Source: Nitrospirota bacterium | GTDB lineage: Bacteria; Nitrospirota; Thermodesulfovibrionia; Thermodesulfovibrionales; UBA6898 | NCBI GenBank assembly: GCA_003252075.1 | Contig: QKDO01000035.1 | Coordinates: 1-64,000 of the forward strand | Reading direction: 5' to 3' | Length of the DNA: 64,000 nucleotides | Shown here: in pieces, positions 46,001 to 54,859 of the stretch | Layout: the number at the start of each line of letters is the position of its first letter | Position numbering within the stretch: the stretch's first letter is position 1 | Notes under the pieces: generated by a model | The model's database searches: none | Seen by the model: only the letters and a program-made list of their open reading frames with translations | What the model was told of the DNA's origin: nothing | Program-made: the position numbers and the translations under genes

Positions 46001-46966
46001 TACAGCAAAATCGTTCAGGGGACCCTTGACCGTACCCTTTACGGCGACCATTCCCTCAAGCCTTTCCGTGACCTGCAATAGCTCCATTAATGTCTCGAGT
46101 AGAAAATTCCCTGCAAGGGAGAGGTCCAGCGTCACACTCTCCTTGGTATAACCGATAGTACCGGTAATCTTGATCTTGCCATCCCCGCCCTTTTCCAGGC
46201 CGAACACCTGCTTGACCGTGGCAAGAAGGATATTTGCCGTGGATTTAACTGATGCCGTATCGCGGGAATACTCACCGGAAGCCACAATGCTTGATCCCAG
46301 AACACCTACAGCGGCCTGCTCGATGGTCAGGCTGTCTCCCTTTATGGACAGGCGTGCGGAAACTTCTCCCGCGATCTCCGGCAGTCCTTCCCGCGCAACC
46401 GCGAGAGCTTTCACGTCGATCATTATCCGCTGGACATTGCCGATGATCACTTCACCGCGGAGCCCGCTTACGCTGAATGCGCTTTTGAGGCTTTCTGACC
46501 GGAAGGCCCCAGACCCTCCCTGGACTTCAACGGCCGCGACCTTCACCTTGAGCGCATCCTTGCGTGTCTTGGCAAGGTATTCCCGGATACTCTCCTCGAT
46601 CGACCTGGCCTGCTCTTCGTCAGCCTGGACACGAGGCTCCTTAATCACCAGCCTCTGCATCGTCAGGGTTTTGCTCATCAGTCCTGAGAGGCCAAGATAC
46701 GCCTTGACCCTCTTCGCCAGAAACAACTTCTTTCCGCTTTCATCAAATACCTTGATATCTTTCGCCTCAACGAAGAGGGGAAAAATATTGATATATATCT
46801 TTGATGCTATGACCCTTTTTCCGGTTGCAGCCTCGAGCTCCGGAAGAATGAGTTTTTTCAAGGCGTTTGAGACATGCGGTCCCCTGAGCACAATGGCCAG
46901 GATGACAAAAATGATGGTTCCGGCAATAAGAAAAGCCTGTTTTTTCAGTTTTTGAGTGCGTTCCAT
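43037..46966 (-). CDS. tamB: TamB/DUF490 family translocation and assembly protein
   Basis: The 1309-residue protein has one N-terminal membrane helix (about 10-28) and a very long repetitive beta-rich body of the AsmA/TamB type, thought to form a groove that carries lipids or assists outer membrane assembly. The C-terminal DUF490 domain (about 930-1309) has DPPLKEMDVLALLTVGQTG near 1195 in outline and LDRFQVDPYVSKSTG near 1235, and ends GDIRFRFEFK. It overlaps the glnD 3' end by 22 bases and precedes the Omp85 gene by 29 bases, the usual TamA-TamB pairing though in reverse order. Confidence 0.9.
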   Translation of the reverse strand: MERTQKLKKQAFLIAGTIIFVILAIVLRGPHVSNALKKLILPELEAATGKRVIASKIYINIFPLFVEAKDIKVFDESGKKLFLAKRVKAYLGLSGLMSKTLTMQRLVIKEPRVQADEEQARSIEESIREYLAKTRKDALKVKVAAVEVQGGSGAFRSESLKSAFSVSGLRGEVIIGNVQRIMIDVKALAVAREGLPEIAGEVSARLSIKGDSLTIEQAAVGVLGSSIVASGEYSRDTASVKSTANILLATVKQVFGLEKGGDGKIKITGTIGYTKESVTLDLSLAGNFLLETLMELLQVTERLEGMVAVKGTVKGPLNDFAVRGTATITKGNLYKVDIDRLTCDVQYEKGVLSFLNGAGSLYNGTAKASASITLPSVNQFTLDIAFEHADSKPLFGLIGWDPGIPAGSVNGTLHHSGSDFAPEGRFDYLSSETGDDLLGRVKNLTGTYKLEGDRLTLKEVTMKTGKTGAVAGGIVDISRGTLDLAGDLKTTDINDLASPYVDFLKGAAAFRGKISGTFDDPMLSGRVNLAGAVIKTYPAGDVSADITYRKNLLQVRELTAGRQPESVSLSGNIAFTGAKTLFDVEAPTWGLRAVLKDIDANEFVKIFYPQFSGSGRFSATAHLDGPGKLPAVRAEVSFDKATFYDVPVDAASFNFRYASSRIDFTDIAAKQGDSTLRADFTIYPDDTFSYKASSDRIRLSEVIQRPIKGEVIAALTSEGRGTFDNPTILFEARMIEGVLRGKSVGTGVIHAALRNKEFTARAKLINDRITISAKGRIDGDIPWEADMDVQTGRYDFLITSVLKDVPEDLILSLNGNVTLHGDREHITGTAGIKHMVLSMYGYSFTNEEEITLGIKDRELSLGRIALRSGSTLLRSSGSLRFGGSYNVTIEGRSALSPFKSLSAKLGVLKGEADFVIGISGEWEKPKINGGITLTDGSVGLKEYPAYRITDLKGYLYMDNDRVVLQQLSGKIGGGDLDFSGILYLKRFAFSRFYVEAKMKNVTSSISNDFSVNFGGSLLYKGTPEAQMVSGNIDINRARYRERIDWKSWLLQTKKAETFKADISNLAKADLNIKITGQNNIIIDNNVARAVVGADMVLRGKIYRPSLLGRLETSEGKVFFRNNEFNILHASADFSDPNRLNPYFSIAADTVVKGYKIKMNLEGQLDRFSMSLSSDPPLKEMDVLALLTVGQTGSGAKGLEAGIGAGEATSFVTGKVQDVFEERLRSITGLDRFQVDPYVSKSTGTVEPRVTVSKRLLGDKVFVTLGTAVGTMEEQIVKLEYFMSKNVSLVGVRDERGITGGDIRFRFEFK

Positions 46967-49419
46967 AACCCTTTCAGCAGTTCGTGCACGGTGAATGCCG
47001 AGACCTTCCCTTCGTTTTGCTGCACCATAAAGACGTCCTGTGCCAAACCGGCCTCCGTATTGATCCGGGCTGAGATGATGTTGACACCGCTTGCATAGAG
47101 GACCTGTGAGATTTCGTAGAGCAGCCCGATCCTGTCCGGGGAAAATATCTCGATGATCGACAGGGATGCCATTGACTCATTGTCGATATCGATGAACACA
47201 CCGTACAGGTCATGAGCAGAGATCTTCTGCCGAACCGACTCAATATTCTTTCTGCCCAGAACAGCGGCTTCAAGTCCGTCGGCAAGGTCCTGCTCGCAAC
47301 CGTCCCACCAGAAGTCATTCCAGTTACAAACTGAAATTTTATCAATTACCCTTCCCGTCTTTCCAGTAAAAATTCTGCCGTGAACAATATTTAATCGTTT
47401 CATGGACAGGTAGCCGACGATCCGCGAGAAAAGCCCCGGTGAGTCCGTGGTGCAGATAATGATATCGGCAACAGAATCGTTTTTGCTGTCAATGCGCATC
47501 GAAAAACCCTTTTCCGTGGCCGTGGTAAAAAGCTGAAAGTCTTCCTTCAGACCTGCGTCGGTCGTTGCTATGAGATATCTGTCGGTCATCTCTTCAATAA
47601 ATGCCGCGAACGCAGGCTGCTCCTTGCGGGGAAAAGACGCAACAATGCTTCCGGGCTGCTTCGTCCGCGTCTGCCGGTATCCGGCAATATAACGATCCGT
47701 ATTATCATACAGTTCGCGCAGGAGCGAAGCCTTCCACGCTGTCCAGAAATGCGGATTTACGGCCGACATATCGGCATAGGTGATGAGGTAAATGGCCTTC
47801 AGGTTCTCGCTATCTCCGACAGTCTCGGCAAAGGCGGCAATCACATCAGGGTCTGAGACCTCCCGTGTCATTGCCAGGCGTGACATGAGTATGTGGTTTC
47901 TCACCAGCACCTCTATCCTGTTCCGTTTCCGCGGCTCGAAGCGAAAGCGCTCCATCAGGGACTTTAGCCTTTTATAGCCTTCTTCCTCATGATGGCGTCC
48001 TATGGCCTTTCCGATGTCGTGGAACAGAATGGAAAGAAACAGCACATCTATCTGTTCCATGCCCTGCAGAATGTCTTTCAGGTGTGCCAGACCCTTCACC
48101 GTGGTCGTCCTGAGCCGATCCAGATTGCGGATGGCCATAAGCGAGTGCTCATCGACCGTGTAAAGGTGATAGGGCTCATGAACAACAAGGGATCTCAGAG
48201 CCCCGAACTCAGGGATGAACCTGCCGAGAACACCTGTCTCGTGCATCTCCCTGAGAGTTTCGTACACACGTTTCCCCTTCATAATCTCCAGGAAGTGATG
48301 CGCAGCCTCCGCATTGTTCCTCGTGCGCCGGTTGATGCGAAGGAGACTCTCCCGGATGCGTTGGCGCAGTATGTTGCTGAAGGCCTTGCCCGTCTTTGCA
48401 GAATAATAATATGCCTCCATGACCTTTTCCGGTCTGCTCACGAAAAGATCGTCTTTTCCCGCAATGATCCTGCCACCTGAAATCAGGAAGTCAGCAGAAA
48501 GTCTCTTCCGGGTGAAGTCCCGGAAGACCGGCGCATATTCCTTGCTGCAGAGCACCACGACGGCATGCGAGACATCACGGATGATGCGGCCCTTGAGGTA
48601 GTGATAGCGCATCATCCGTTCTGCACCACTGAATTTCTTCGTGTCCCTGAACCCCAGGCATGCCGCGACCGCTTTCTGATATTCAAAGGAAAGGATGTCG
48701 TTCTTTCTTCTGCATTCAAGGTGAAGGCAGAAGCGGGTCTGTATCATGAAGTCATAGGCACCGATGAGGCGCCGGTAATCATGGGGAGGAATGAGTGACT
48801 GAAGCCCGTCGATATCCTCTATTTGATGTGCAACTTTTGCTAGCCAGAAGATCGTATGAATGTCACGGAGCCCGCCGTCTCCTTCCTTGATATGCGGCTC
48901 AAGGAGGTATATCGAGCTGCCCGAGCTGATATGCCTTTTTTCCATCTCCTTGAGTTTTTCCGCAACAAACTGCCTCTGTTTCCGGAATGCAACAGCAGGA
49001 TAGATGTCCTTCCTGAACTGATCATAGAGCTCCCTGCTGCCGGCAAGATATCGCGACTCCAGGAGCGTCGTCCTGGTACGCACATCTTTGAATGCCTCAT
49101 CGAGGCTCTCCTTCGGTGTTCTGAACGCATGGCTGATATCTATCTTGTTGTCCCAGAGCCGGTAGAGGATCTTTTCTGCTGCTGCTGCATCGTTTCTGTT
49201 CGGAGCATAGAACATGATATCAATATCCGAGAACGGTGCCAATTCCCGTCTCCCGTATCCGCCGGTTGCAAGGAGCAGCAGGTTCGCCGGGTTTCCGGAA
49301 TCCCTGAAGATTCCGGCGATCAGGTCATCCATATGGGCGGTGTACTGTTGCGCAAGCGCTCTTCCCCGGATCCCCCGATCCATCCATGACGCTATCCTTT
49401 CCAGCATGAGGTCACTCAT
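46945..49419 (-). CDS. glnD: [Protein-PII] uridylyltransferase GlnD
   Basis: GlnD adds and removes UMP on PII proteins in response to glutamine. The 824-residue product has the nucleotidyltransferase motif GGYGRRELAPFSDIDIMF near residue 53. An HD hydrolase domain (LSILFHDIGKAIGRHHEEEGYKR near 455 in outline) and two C-terminal ACT domains (SPGLFSRIVGYLS near 642, SPDRIGLLYEISQVLY near 762) follow. All domains look intact. No standard glnB is present; the PII-like protein near 25016 lacks the uridylylated loop, so GlnD must act on a PII elsewhere in the genome. Confidence 0.94.
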   Translation of the reverse strand: MSDLMLERIASWMDRGIRGRALAQQYTAHMDDLIAGIFRDSGNPANLLLLATGGYGRRELAPFSDIDIMFYAPNRNDAAAAEKILYRLWDNKIDISHAFRTPKESLDEAFKDVRTRTTLLESRYLAGSRELYDQFRKDIYPAVAFRKQRQFVAEKLKEMEKRHISSGSSIYLLEPHIKEGDGGLRDIHTIFWLAKVAHQIEDIDGLQSLIPPHDYRRLIGAYDFMIQTRFCLHLECRRKNDILSFEYQKAVAACLGFRDTKKFSGAERMMRYHYLKGRIIRDVSHAVVVLCSKEYAPVFRDFTRKRLSADFLISGGRIIAGKDDLFVSRPEKVMEAYYYSAKTGKAFSNILRQRIRESLLRINRRTRNNAEAAHHFLEIMKGKRVYETLREMHETGVLGRFIPEFGALRSLVVHEPYHLYTVDEHSLMAIRNLDRLRTTTVKGLAHLKDILQGMEQIDVLFLSILFHDIGKAIGRHHEEEGYKRLKSLMERFRFEPRKRNRIEVLVRNHILMSRLAMTREVSDPDVIAAFAETVGDSENLKAIYLITYADMSAVNPHFWTAWKASLLRELYDNTDRYIAGYRQTRTKQPGSIVASFPRKEQPAFAAFIEEMTDRYLIATTDAGLKEDFQLFTTATEKGFSMRIDSKNDSVADIIICTTDSPGLFSRIVGYLSMKRLNIVHGRIFTGKTGRVIDKISVCNWNDFWWDGCEQDLADGLEAAVLGRKNIESVRQKISAHDLYGVFIDIDNESMASLSIIEIFSPDRIGLLYEISQVLYASGVNIISARINTEAGLAQDVFMVQQNEGKVSAFTVHELLKGLWNALKN

Positions 49420-50620
49420 ATCTCAGCGCAATGATCGGGTCATACAGCGATGCCTTGCGCGCGGGATAGACGCCGAAAAAAACGCCTACCGAGGCAGAGA
49501 AGAAGAACGCAAGGATCACCGACCACCACGATATCTGCATGGGCAGATAGGGCAGGAACAACGGAAGTCCGACAGCGACCAGTCCGCCGAAGAGCACCCC
49601 GCCTATGCCGCCGAACAGGCTCAGGGTCACCGATTCCGCAAGGAACTGGACGAGGATGTCCCGGTTCTTTGCACCAAGCGCCTTCCTGATCCCTATCTCG
49701 CGTGTCCGTTCGCGCACCGAGACGAGCATGATGTTCATGATGCCGATGCCGCCGACCAGCAGGGAGATCGCGGCAATACCTGCCAGGACTGCAGTCATGA
49801 TGCCGAGGACCTTGTTCATCACGCCCAGCATCTCGTCCTGGCTCATGACCGTAAAATCTTCTTTGTTGGCATGGCGTTTCATCAGTATCTGCCTAATCTC
49901 CTCCACGGCCGGTTCTATCTCGGCAGCTGTCTTGATCTTGACGGTGATATTAAAGAGGCTGTCCGTATCGAACAATTCCTGAGCAGTCGTCGTCGGGATA
50001 AAAACGATATCATCGAAGTCGATGCCGAGCGTCACGCCCTTCTTTTCCATGACGCCGATCACGCGGTACTTGCCGTCGCCGATGCTCACCACAGCGCCGA
50101 GAGCGTTCCGGTCGCCGAAGAGCCCTCTTTTCACGGTCCTGCCGAGGATGCAGACTTTCCGCTTGGAATCTACATCGGATGCGCTCAGGAAGCGTCCTGA
50201 CTCAACCGCGAGATTTCTCAGCTCGAAATAGGTCTCGGTGCAGCCGACCACATTGTTGTCCCTGCTCTGGTTCTGGAACTTGACCTTGGACGAGCCGAGT
50301 ATGATCGGCACTGCGTCTGCGATATGGCGCGACCGTCGCTTCAAAATGATCGCGTCATCATAGACCAGCTTGCGGACCGTGCTTGCCGTGGGCGGATGGA
50401 ACCCTCCTTTTGTCGAGGTCTTTCCGGGCACGACGATCAGGATGTTCGTGCCGAGGTTGCCCAGTTCCCGGTGAATGTAGGTCCGCGCCCCCGCACCAAT
50501 GGCTACCAGCATGATGACCGAAGCCACGCCAATGATGACGCCGAGCATGGTCAGTACTGACCGCATCTTGTTGCTCATCAGCGCGTCTTTGGCAAGCCGC
50601 ATGGTCTCAAAGGCATCCAT
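49412..50620 (-). CDS. MacB-type ABC transporter permease
   Basis: The 402-residue inner membrane protein belongs to the MacB/FtsX-type permease family. An N-terminal helix near residue 25 ([20 protein letters not shown]) is followed by a periplasmic domain (about 45-265) and three further helices near 275-400. The permease signature [16 protein letters not shown] occurs near 318. I start at ATG 50620, preceded by GGAG; the frame is open to 50638, which would overlap the ATPase gene more deeply. It acts with the ATPase and MacA-like adaptor upstream. Such systems export peptides, macrolides or siderophores, and the substrate here is unknown. Confidence 0.9.
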   Translation of the reverse strand: MDAFETMRLAKDALMSNKMRSVLTMLGVIIGVASVIMLVAIGAGARTYIHRELGNLGTNILIVVPGKTSTKGGFHPPTASTVRKLVYDDAIILKRRSRHIADAVPIILGSSKVKFQNQSRDNNVVGCTETYFELRNLAVESGRFLSASDVDSKRKVCILGRTVKRGLFGDRNALGAVVSIGDGKYRVIGVMEKKGVTLGIDFDDIVFIPTTTAQELFDTDSLFNITVKIKTAAEIEPAVEEIRQILMKRHANKEDFTVMSQDEMLGVMNKVLGIMTAVLAGIAAISLLVGGIGIMNIMLVSVRERTREIGIRKALGAKNRDILVQFLAESVTLSLFGGIGGVLFGGLVAVGLPLFLPYLPMQISWWSVILAFFFSASVGVFFGVYPARKASLYDPIIALRYE

Positions 50621-51278
50621 TGAAGCAGACTCCGTCACGCATGGTTATGGTTCTCTTAGCAAAGGCAGCAATGTCCGTCTCATGGGTGACCAGTATGATC
50701 GTCGTCCCCTCATGGTTGAGGCCGGTAAAAATGCCCATGATCTCCCTGCCCACCTTGCTGTCGAGGTTCCCCGTGGGCTCGTCGGCCAGGATAATCACCG
50801 GGTCATTGATCAAGGCCCGAGCTATCGCGACCCGCTGCTGCTCTCCTCCGGAAAGCTCGTTCGGCTTGTGTTCTGCCCGCTCGCCGAGGCCCATGCGCTC
50901 CAGCATCCCGACGGCCTTCTCCTTCCTTATGCCCGGCTCAACGCCGCTGTACAGAAGCGGGAGTTCCACATTCTTCCAGGCGGGGAAGCGGGGCAGCAGG
51001 TTGAAGCTCTGGAACACAAAACCGATTGACCGGTTCCTGATCTCTGCAAGCTCGTTATCGTCCTTCGTCGAAACATCAATCCCGTTCAGCAGATATTGGC
51101 CAGATGTCGGTCGGTCGAGGCAGCCGATAATATTGAGCAGCGTTGACTTGCCCGAACCCGAAGGCCCCATGATCGCAATGAAGTCGCCGTTTTGGACCTC
51201 GAGATCTATCCCCTTCAGCACGTCGACCGTTATCTTCGTGAGCTCATAGGATCTGCGTATATCCTTCAGTACGATCAT
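50607..51278 (-). CDS. MacB-type ABC transporter ATP-binding protein
   Basis: The 223-residue ATPase powers the adjacent permease. Walker A reads [15 protein letters not shown] near residue 38, the Q-loop is in [12 protein letters not shown] near 88, the signature is [15 protein letters not shown] near 143, and Walker B is [14 protein letters not shown] near 165. It is a LolD/MacB-type sequence, separate from its permease rather than fused as in E. coli MacB. The start overlaps the adaptor stop by 4 bases. Confidence 0.94.
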   Translation of the reverse strand: MIVLKDIRRSYELTKITVDVLKGIDLEVQNGDFIAIMGPSGSGKSTLLNIIGCLDRPTSGQYLLNGIDVSTKDDNELAEIRNRSIGFVFQSFNLLPRFPAWKNVELPLLYSGVEPGIRKEKAVGMLERMGLGERAEHKPNELSGGEQQRVAIARALINDPVIILADEPTGNLDSKVGREIMGIFTGLNHEGTTIILVTHETDIAAFAKRTITMRDGVCFNGCL

Positions 51279-52513
51279 GATTCCGTACTGATGACCTTTA
51301 CCCGAACGCCTTCCTTCAAACCTGATACATCGGGGTTCGTAATAACGACATCCCCTTCCTGAATTCCCTCCGTCACCTCGGTATAATTCCAGTTGAACTC
51401 TCCTGTTTTTACCGGCCTCAGTACAGCCCTACCATTGCGCACCAGGTAAATGTGTCTGCCTTCGTTCTTTTCGATGAGCGCCTGTGACGGGACAGAAAAA
51501 ACGTTCTCGCGTCTGCTGACGATCACCTCAACATCAGCCGACATGCCCGGCTTTAGTAATATATCTTTGTCGAAGAGCCGTACCCGCGCCTCGAAGGTCC
51601 TTGCCTCCTGTTTGGTGCCGAGCACGACCGGGGAGATCATATACACATCCCCTTTCATCACCTTCTCGCCATAGGCGTCCATTGTGACATGTGCAGGCTG
51701 GCCTATCCTGATCTTTGCCGCATCTGCCTCGTCGATGAAGGCCTCTACATACAGGGTATCCAGGGCTACCACCGAAGCCACCAGGCCGCCGAGAGGAACG
51801 GTCTCGCCGATCTTTACCGGGCGGGACGTCACGACGCCAGAGACCGGCGTCCGGATGAAGGAATAGTCATACATGATCCTTGCAAGGTTATGCTCCCGCT
51901 GCGCCTGCTCCACCGCTGCATCCTGCGCCCTGATCTCAGCCTCACGCGCCCTGATCTGCTCCTGCCCTGCACGGGCAGACGCATAGGATGCCTTTGCAAC
52001 GTCAAACTCGCGCTGCACCGCATCGAGGTCGCTCTGAGAGATAAAACCCTTTGCCGTAAGCTCCTGATAGCGCTTCAATCGGGTTTCAGCCTCGTCAAGC
52101 ACAGCCTTTGCCCTGTTGATGTTCGAGGTAACCTCTGCACTGAATGCCTTCAATCCCGTTCTGAGCGATTCCTGCTGCGCCTTCATCCTGTCCAGCGACG
52201 CCGTGGAAAGTTTAAGACGCTGCTGCATCTCCTCAGGGTCGAGGTCCGCTATGGGCGCACCTGCCTTCACGACCGAGCCTTCCTCTATATAGAGTTTTGC
52301 AACCGTACCTGTGCGCTGTGCAGTGAGCTTCACCTCAATGTCTGCCTTTACCGTGCCGGTCGAGGTGCCGGTAACGCTGATTACCAGGTCATTCTTCTTC
52401 ACTGCAAAGCCTTTCACCTCGATGCTCGAAAGCATCTTTTTGGCGGTAAAAAAGCCGGTAACGACCAGGACAAGAACGATGGCCCAGAAGGAGACCTTCT
52501 TATGGACGGTCAT
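51275..52513 (-). CDS. MacA-type periplasmic adaptor protein
   Basis: The 412-residue protein joins an inner membrane ABC exporter to a TolC-type channel. One N-terminal membrane helix (about 9-27) is followed by a lipoyl-like domain (VEEGSVVKAGAPIADLDPEEM near 82 in outline), a coiled-coil hairpin (about 100-215, with AKGFISQSDLDAVQREFDV-type repeats) and beta-barrel domains with RTPVSGVVTSRPV near 220. It is the first gene of a three-gene unit with ATPase and permease. No TolC is adjacent. The 578-base region upstream probably carries its promoter. Confidence 0.91.
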   Translation of the reverse strand: MTVHKKVSFWAIVLVLVVTGFFTAKKMLSSIEVKGFAVKKNDLVISVTGTSTGTVKADIEVKLTAQRTGTVAKLYIEEGSVVKAGAPIADLDPEEMQQRLKLSTASLDRMKAQQESLRTGLKAFSAEVTSNINRAKAVLDEAETRLKRYQELTAKGFISQSDLDAVQREFDVAKASYASARAGQEQIRAREAEIRAQDAAVEQAQREHNLARIMYDYSFIRTPVSGVVTSRPVKIGETVPLGGLVASVVALDTLYVEAFIDEADAAKIRIGQPAHVTMDAYGEKVMKGDVYMISPVVLGTKQEARTFEARVRLFDKDILLKPGMSADVEVIVSRRENVFSVPSQALIEKNEGRHIYLVRNGRAVLRPVKTGEFNWNYTEVTEGIQEGDVVITNPDVSGLKEGVRVKVISTES

Positions 52514-52858
52514 GTCAGCAGAATACCGTATATGGTTATATTTCCCTTATATTCAAGCATGTTAGATTGCCTTTTCATTATTTTTTTATTTTACCCTAAG
52601 TATTTGAAATTTTATATGAAATAAAGAAAGCTCCGGAGACGGAGGTTTTGTCGTTCAGCAGCGATGTGCTGTCAGTTCTACTTTTATGCATGTCAACAGC
52701 TTTCTACGTGATATGAATAATAATTTCAGATGAATGAGCAGTTTCGACATTTACAAGAAGATCACAAGGTCTTTTCGATACGTCTTGGCAACAGCGCGCG
52801 AATTACCTTTCGTAAAACATCAAGAATTTTTCCCTGCAACGACAGTTCTAGCTTTCCG

Positions 52859-52875
52859 AAATGAATGATTCATTT
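52859..52875. promoter_or_regulatory. 17-base perfect palindrome, candidate operator
   Basis: AAATGAAT-G-ATTCATTT has perfect 8-base arms around a single base. It lies between divergent transcription units, 217 bases before the gntR start. The geometry (8+1+8) equals that of the palindrome at 59500-59516, although the sequences differ. No known operator consensus is matched with certainty. Confidence 0.4.
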
Positions 52876-53041
52876 GACCATGCATATGTAGCTCAATATT
52901 TAGTATTTTTATGCATTTTCAACGTTTCGAACCAGGAGTGCAAGACCGACCGCAGCGCAGCAGTTTAACTGCCGCATTCCCGCAAGGCAAGTACCGCCTA
53001 GCGCTATACGCTGAAGCAAATGAAACTATATATAAATCTAG

Positions 53042-53085
53042 AGACAAAGAAATGTCTTGACATCATCATATCATTATAATATTAT
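53042..53085 (+). promoter_or_regulatory. gntR promoter with overlapping inverted repeats
   Basis: TTGACA (53057-53062) and TATTAT (53080-53085) are separated by an ideal 17 bases. AGACA-N6-TGTCT (53042-53057) touches the -35 box, and the palindrome ATAATATTAT (53076-53085) covers the -10 box. Both could be operator half-site pairs for the GntR-type protein encoded just downstream. The start codon lies only 6 bases past the -10 box, so transcription from here would give a leaderless or nearly leaderless message. Confidence 0.55.
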
Positions 53086-53091
53086 GTCGTT

Positions 53092-53853
53092 ATGTTGCAT
53101 GATGAAACAGTTCCATTGCAGATTAAAACAGTTGACCGTTTCAACCAGGAGAAGCTTTACATCCAGCTTACCAGAATCTTCATTGAAGAGATCAGGAGCG
53201 GAAAGTGGAGCGTGAACCAAAAGATCCCTTCAGAAAGCGAACTCTGCGATCAATACCACGTGAGCAAAATAACAGTCAGGCAGGCGATCAACAACCTTGC
53301 CTCTGACGGCTACCTTATGAAGATTCAAGGAAAAGGCACATTTGTCACCAGAGTCATGCCTGTGGTCGGCCTTGCCATGAAAACGCGGTTTTCCGAAGAG
53401 ATGTTCGGCGAAGAGGTAAAATCGGAGAAGGAACTGCTCGCTAAAGGCATTATCGACGCCCCCATAGAGATCAAGGCATATCTCAGAACCACAGATGTGA
53501 TTTACCGATTCCTCTGCAGGAGAATGGTGAACAGCAAACCCGCCTATCTCGATGAGTCCTACATTCCGTACCATATGCTCCCGGACATTGAGAATATTGA
53601 CATCATTCAATCATCGATGTATGTCCTACTTTACGAAATAGCACGTCTCAAGATATTCAAGATGATACAAACGGTCGAGATTCTGAATGTTGACGAGGAG
53701 TCAGCCAACTATCTCGATATTCAGGCAAGCGTGCCAGCCCTGGCAGTTCACCGGCTACTGCTCAGCTCGGACAATACACCGGTTGGGTACACACGCTTCA
53801 CAGGCAGGAGCGACCGATATAAATTCCAGACTGAGTTCGAAAGGATTAGATAA
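53092..53853 (+). CDS. GntR family regulator, HutC/UTRA type
   Basis: The 253-residue protein has an N-terminal winged helix (about 20-88) with KIPSESELCDQYHVSKITVRQAI and GKGTFV, the classic GntR DNA-binding pattern, and a UTRA effector domain (about 105-250). UTRA members bind small sugars, amino acids or similar effectors. It reads in the same direction as the TauE/SafE cluster and lies 24 bases upstream of the permease start, so it probably controls that cluster and itself. The start is close to its own -10 box. The effector is unknown. Confidence 0.9.
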   Translation: MLHDETVPLQIKTVDRFNQEKLYIQLTRIFIEEIRSGKWSVNQKIPSESELCDQYHVSKITVRQAINNLASDGYLMKIQGKGTFVTRVMPVVGLAMKTRFSEEMFGEEVKSEKELLAKGIIDAPIEIKAYLRTTDVIYRFLCRRMVNSKPAYLDESYIPYHMLPDIENIDIIQSSMYVLLYEIARLKIFKMIQTVEILNVDEESANYLDIQASVPALAVHRLLLSSDNTPVGYTRFTGRSDRYKFQTEFERIR

Positions 53854-53877
53854 CATTCTATGAAAAAGGAGGAAGTT

Positions 53878-54849
53878 ATGATAAAGTTACACATTAAGTT
53901 ATTGCTATTTCTTATTGTTATTGCATGTTTATTTGCCATAACAAGCTTTGCAGGGGCAACAACGGGACCGGAGGCCATGGCACCAGTTGCAGCGCAGTCT
54001 TCCATGCCATGGTGGGCATGGCCGCTCATTCTTTTTGTCGTTACCTTCGGTCTCGGCATCGTTGCTGTCCTCGGTGGCGTGGGTGGAGGAGTACTCTTTG
54101 TGCCGATCATCGGCGGGTTCTTTCCCTTCCATATCGATTTCGTCAGAGGAGCCGGCCTCCTGGTGGCCCTTGCCGGTGCACTTGCTGCCGGCCCGGGACT
54201 CCTGAAAAAGGGTATGGCCGACCTCAGGCTTGCCATACCGGTGGCGCTCATCGCGTCTTCCTGCGCGATCGTGGGAGCCATGATCGGTCTTGCCCTGCCG
54301 GCCAAAGTGGTGAATATCGCCCTCGGCGGGACGATCCTCGGTATTGTTGCGATCATGCTCATGGCCAAGAAATCTGAATTTCCTGAGGTGCCGAAGCCTG
54401 ACAATCTCTCTACCGCGCTCAGGATCAGCGGCGTCTACTACGAACCTTCACTGGGCGAGAATGTCAACTGGCAGATCCATAGAACTCCCCAGGGCCTCGC
54501 CACGTTCATCATTATCGGGGTGATGGCCGGCATGTTCGGGCTGGGTGCCGGTTGGGCTAATGTGCCGGTGCTGAACCTTATGATGGGCGCGCCCCTGAAG
54601 GTTTCGGTTGCTACGAGCAAATTTCTTCTTTCCATCACCGATACGTCAGCGGCATGGATCTATATCAATAACGGCGCCGTGCTTCCGATGATGGTCGTGC
54701 CGTCGATCATCGGCATCATGCTCGGCTCCATTGTGGGCGTCAAGATACTCGCAAAAACCAAACCTGCAGCAATCCGCTATATGGTTATCGGACTGCTGCT
54801 CTTCGCCGGACTGAGGGCATTGCTCAAAGGTCTCGGGATCTGGAACTAA
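53878..54849 (+). CDS. TauE/SafE family permease, module 1
   Basis: The family includes putative exporters of sulfite, sulfoacetate and other organic anions. This 323-residue protein has a signal-like first helix (about 5-24), a short extracytoplasmic segment rich in Ala and Pro, and about eight further hydrophobic segments. The two-fold repeat is visible: AVLGGVGGGVLFVPIIGGF near 65 and MFGLGAGWANVPVLNLMMG near 215, the glycine-rich motifs of each half. I use ATG 53878, with AAGGAGG just upstream; an ATG at 53860 lacks one. It is followed by a companion membrane protein and USP genes. The substrate cannot be inferred. Confidence 0.88.
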   Translation: MIKLHIKLLLFLIVIACLFAITSFAGATTGPEAMAPVAAQSSMPWWAWPLILFVVTFGLGIVAVLGGVGGGVLFVPIIGGFFPFHIDFVRGAGLLVALAGALAAGPGLLKKGMADLRLAIPVALIASSCAIVGAMIGLALPAKVVNIALGGTILGIVAIMLMAKKSEFPEVPKPDNLSTALRISGVYYEPSLGENVNWQIHRTPQGLATFIIIGVMAGMFGLGAGWANVPVLNLMMGAPLKVSVATSKFLLSITDTSAAWIYINNGAVLPMMVVPSIIGIMLGSIVGVKILAKTKPAAIRYMVIGLLLFAGLRALLKGLGIWN

Positions 54850-54859
54850 GGAGGAAACC

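Larger units (their letters stand above)
52514..53091. other. 578-base gene-free region upstream of macA-like and gntR genes
   Basis: No coding frame is supported. The region is AT-rich, unlike the flanking genes, and holds several symmetrical elements. They are a hairpin CTCCG-GAGA-CGGAG (52631-52644), a perfect 8+1+8 palindrome AAATGAAT-G-ATTCATTT (52859-52875), and a 6+1+6 palindrome GCAGTT-T-AACTGC (52960-52972). The gntR promoter lies at its right end. It could host regulatory sites for the divergent exporter and gntR genes, or an unrecognised small RNA. Confidence 0.5.

Noticed and set aside
46170-46955. 261-codon plus-strand frame opposite tamB
   Set aside because: Composition (Ser/Pro/Arg-rich) is that of a reverse frame; tamB is well supported.
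49214-50200. 328-codon plus-strand frame across glnD and the MacB-type permease
   Set aside because: It spans two well-supported minus-strand genes and shows no recognisable domain.
51689-52624. 311-codon open frame on the plus strand opposite the MacA-like gene
   Set aside because: It lies antisense to a clear adaptor gene; its sequence is Arg/Cys/His/Leu-rich with no domain, as expected of a mirror frame.
52631-52644. CTCCG-GAGA-CGGAG hairpin as part of a riboswitch or terminator
   Set aside because: Only five base pairs and no T-run or recognisable riboswitch core nearby; kept only as a described element of the region.
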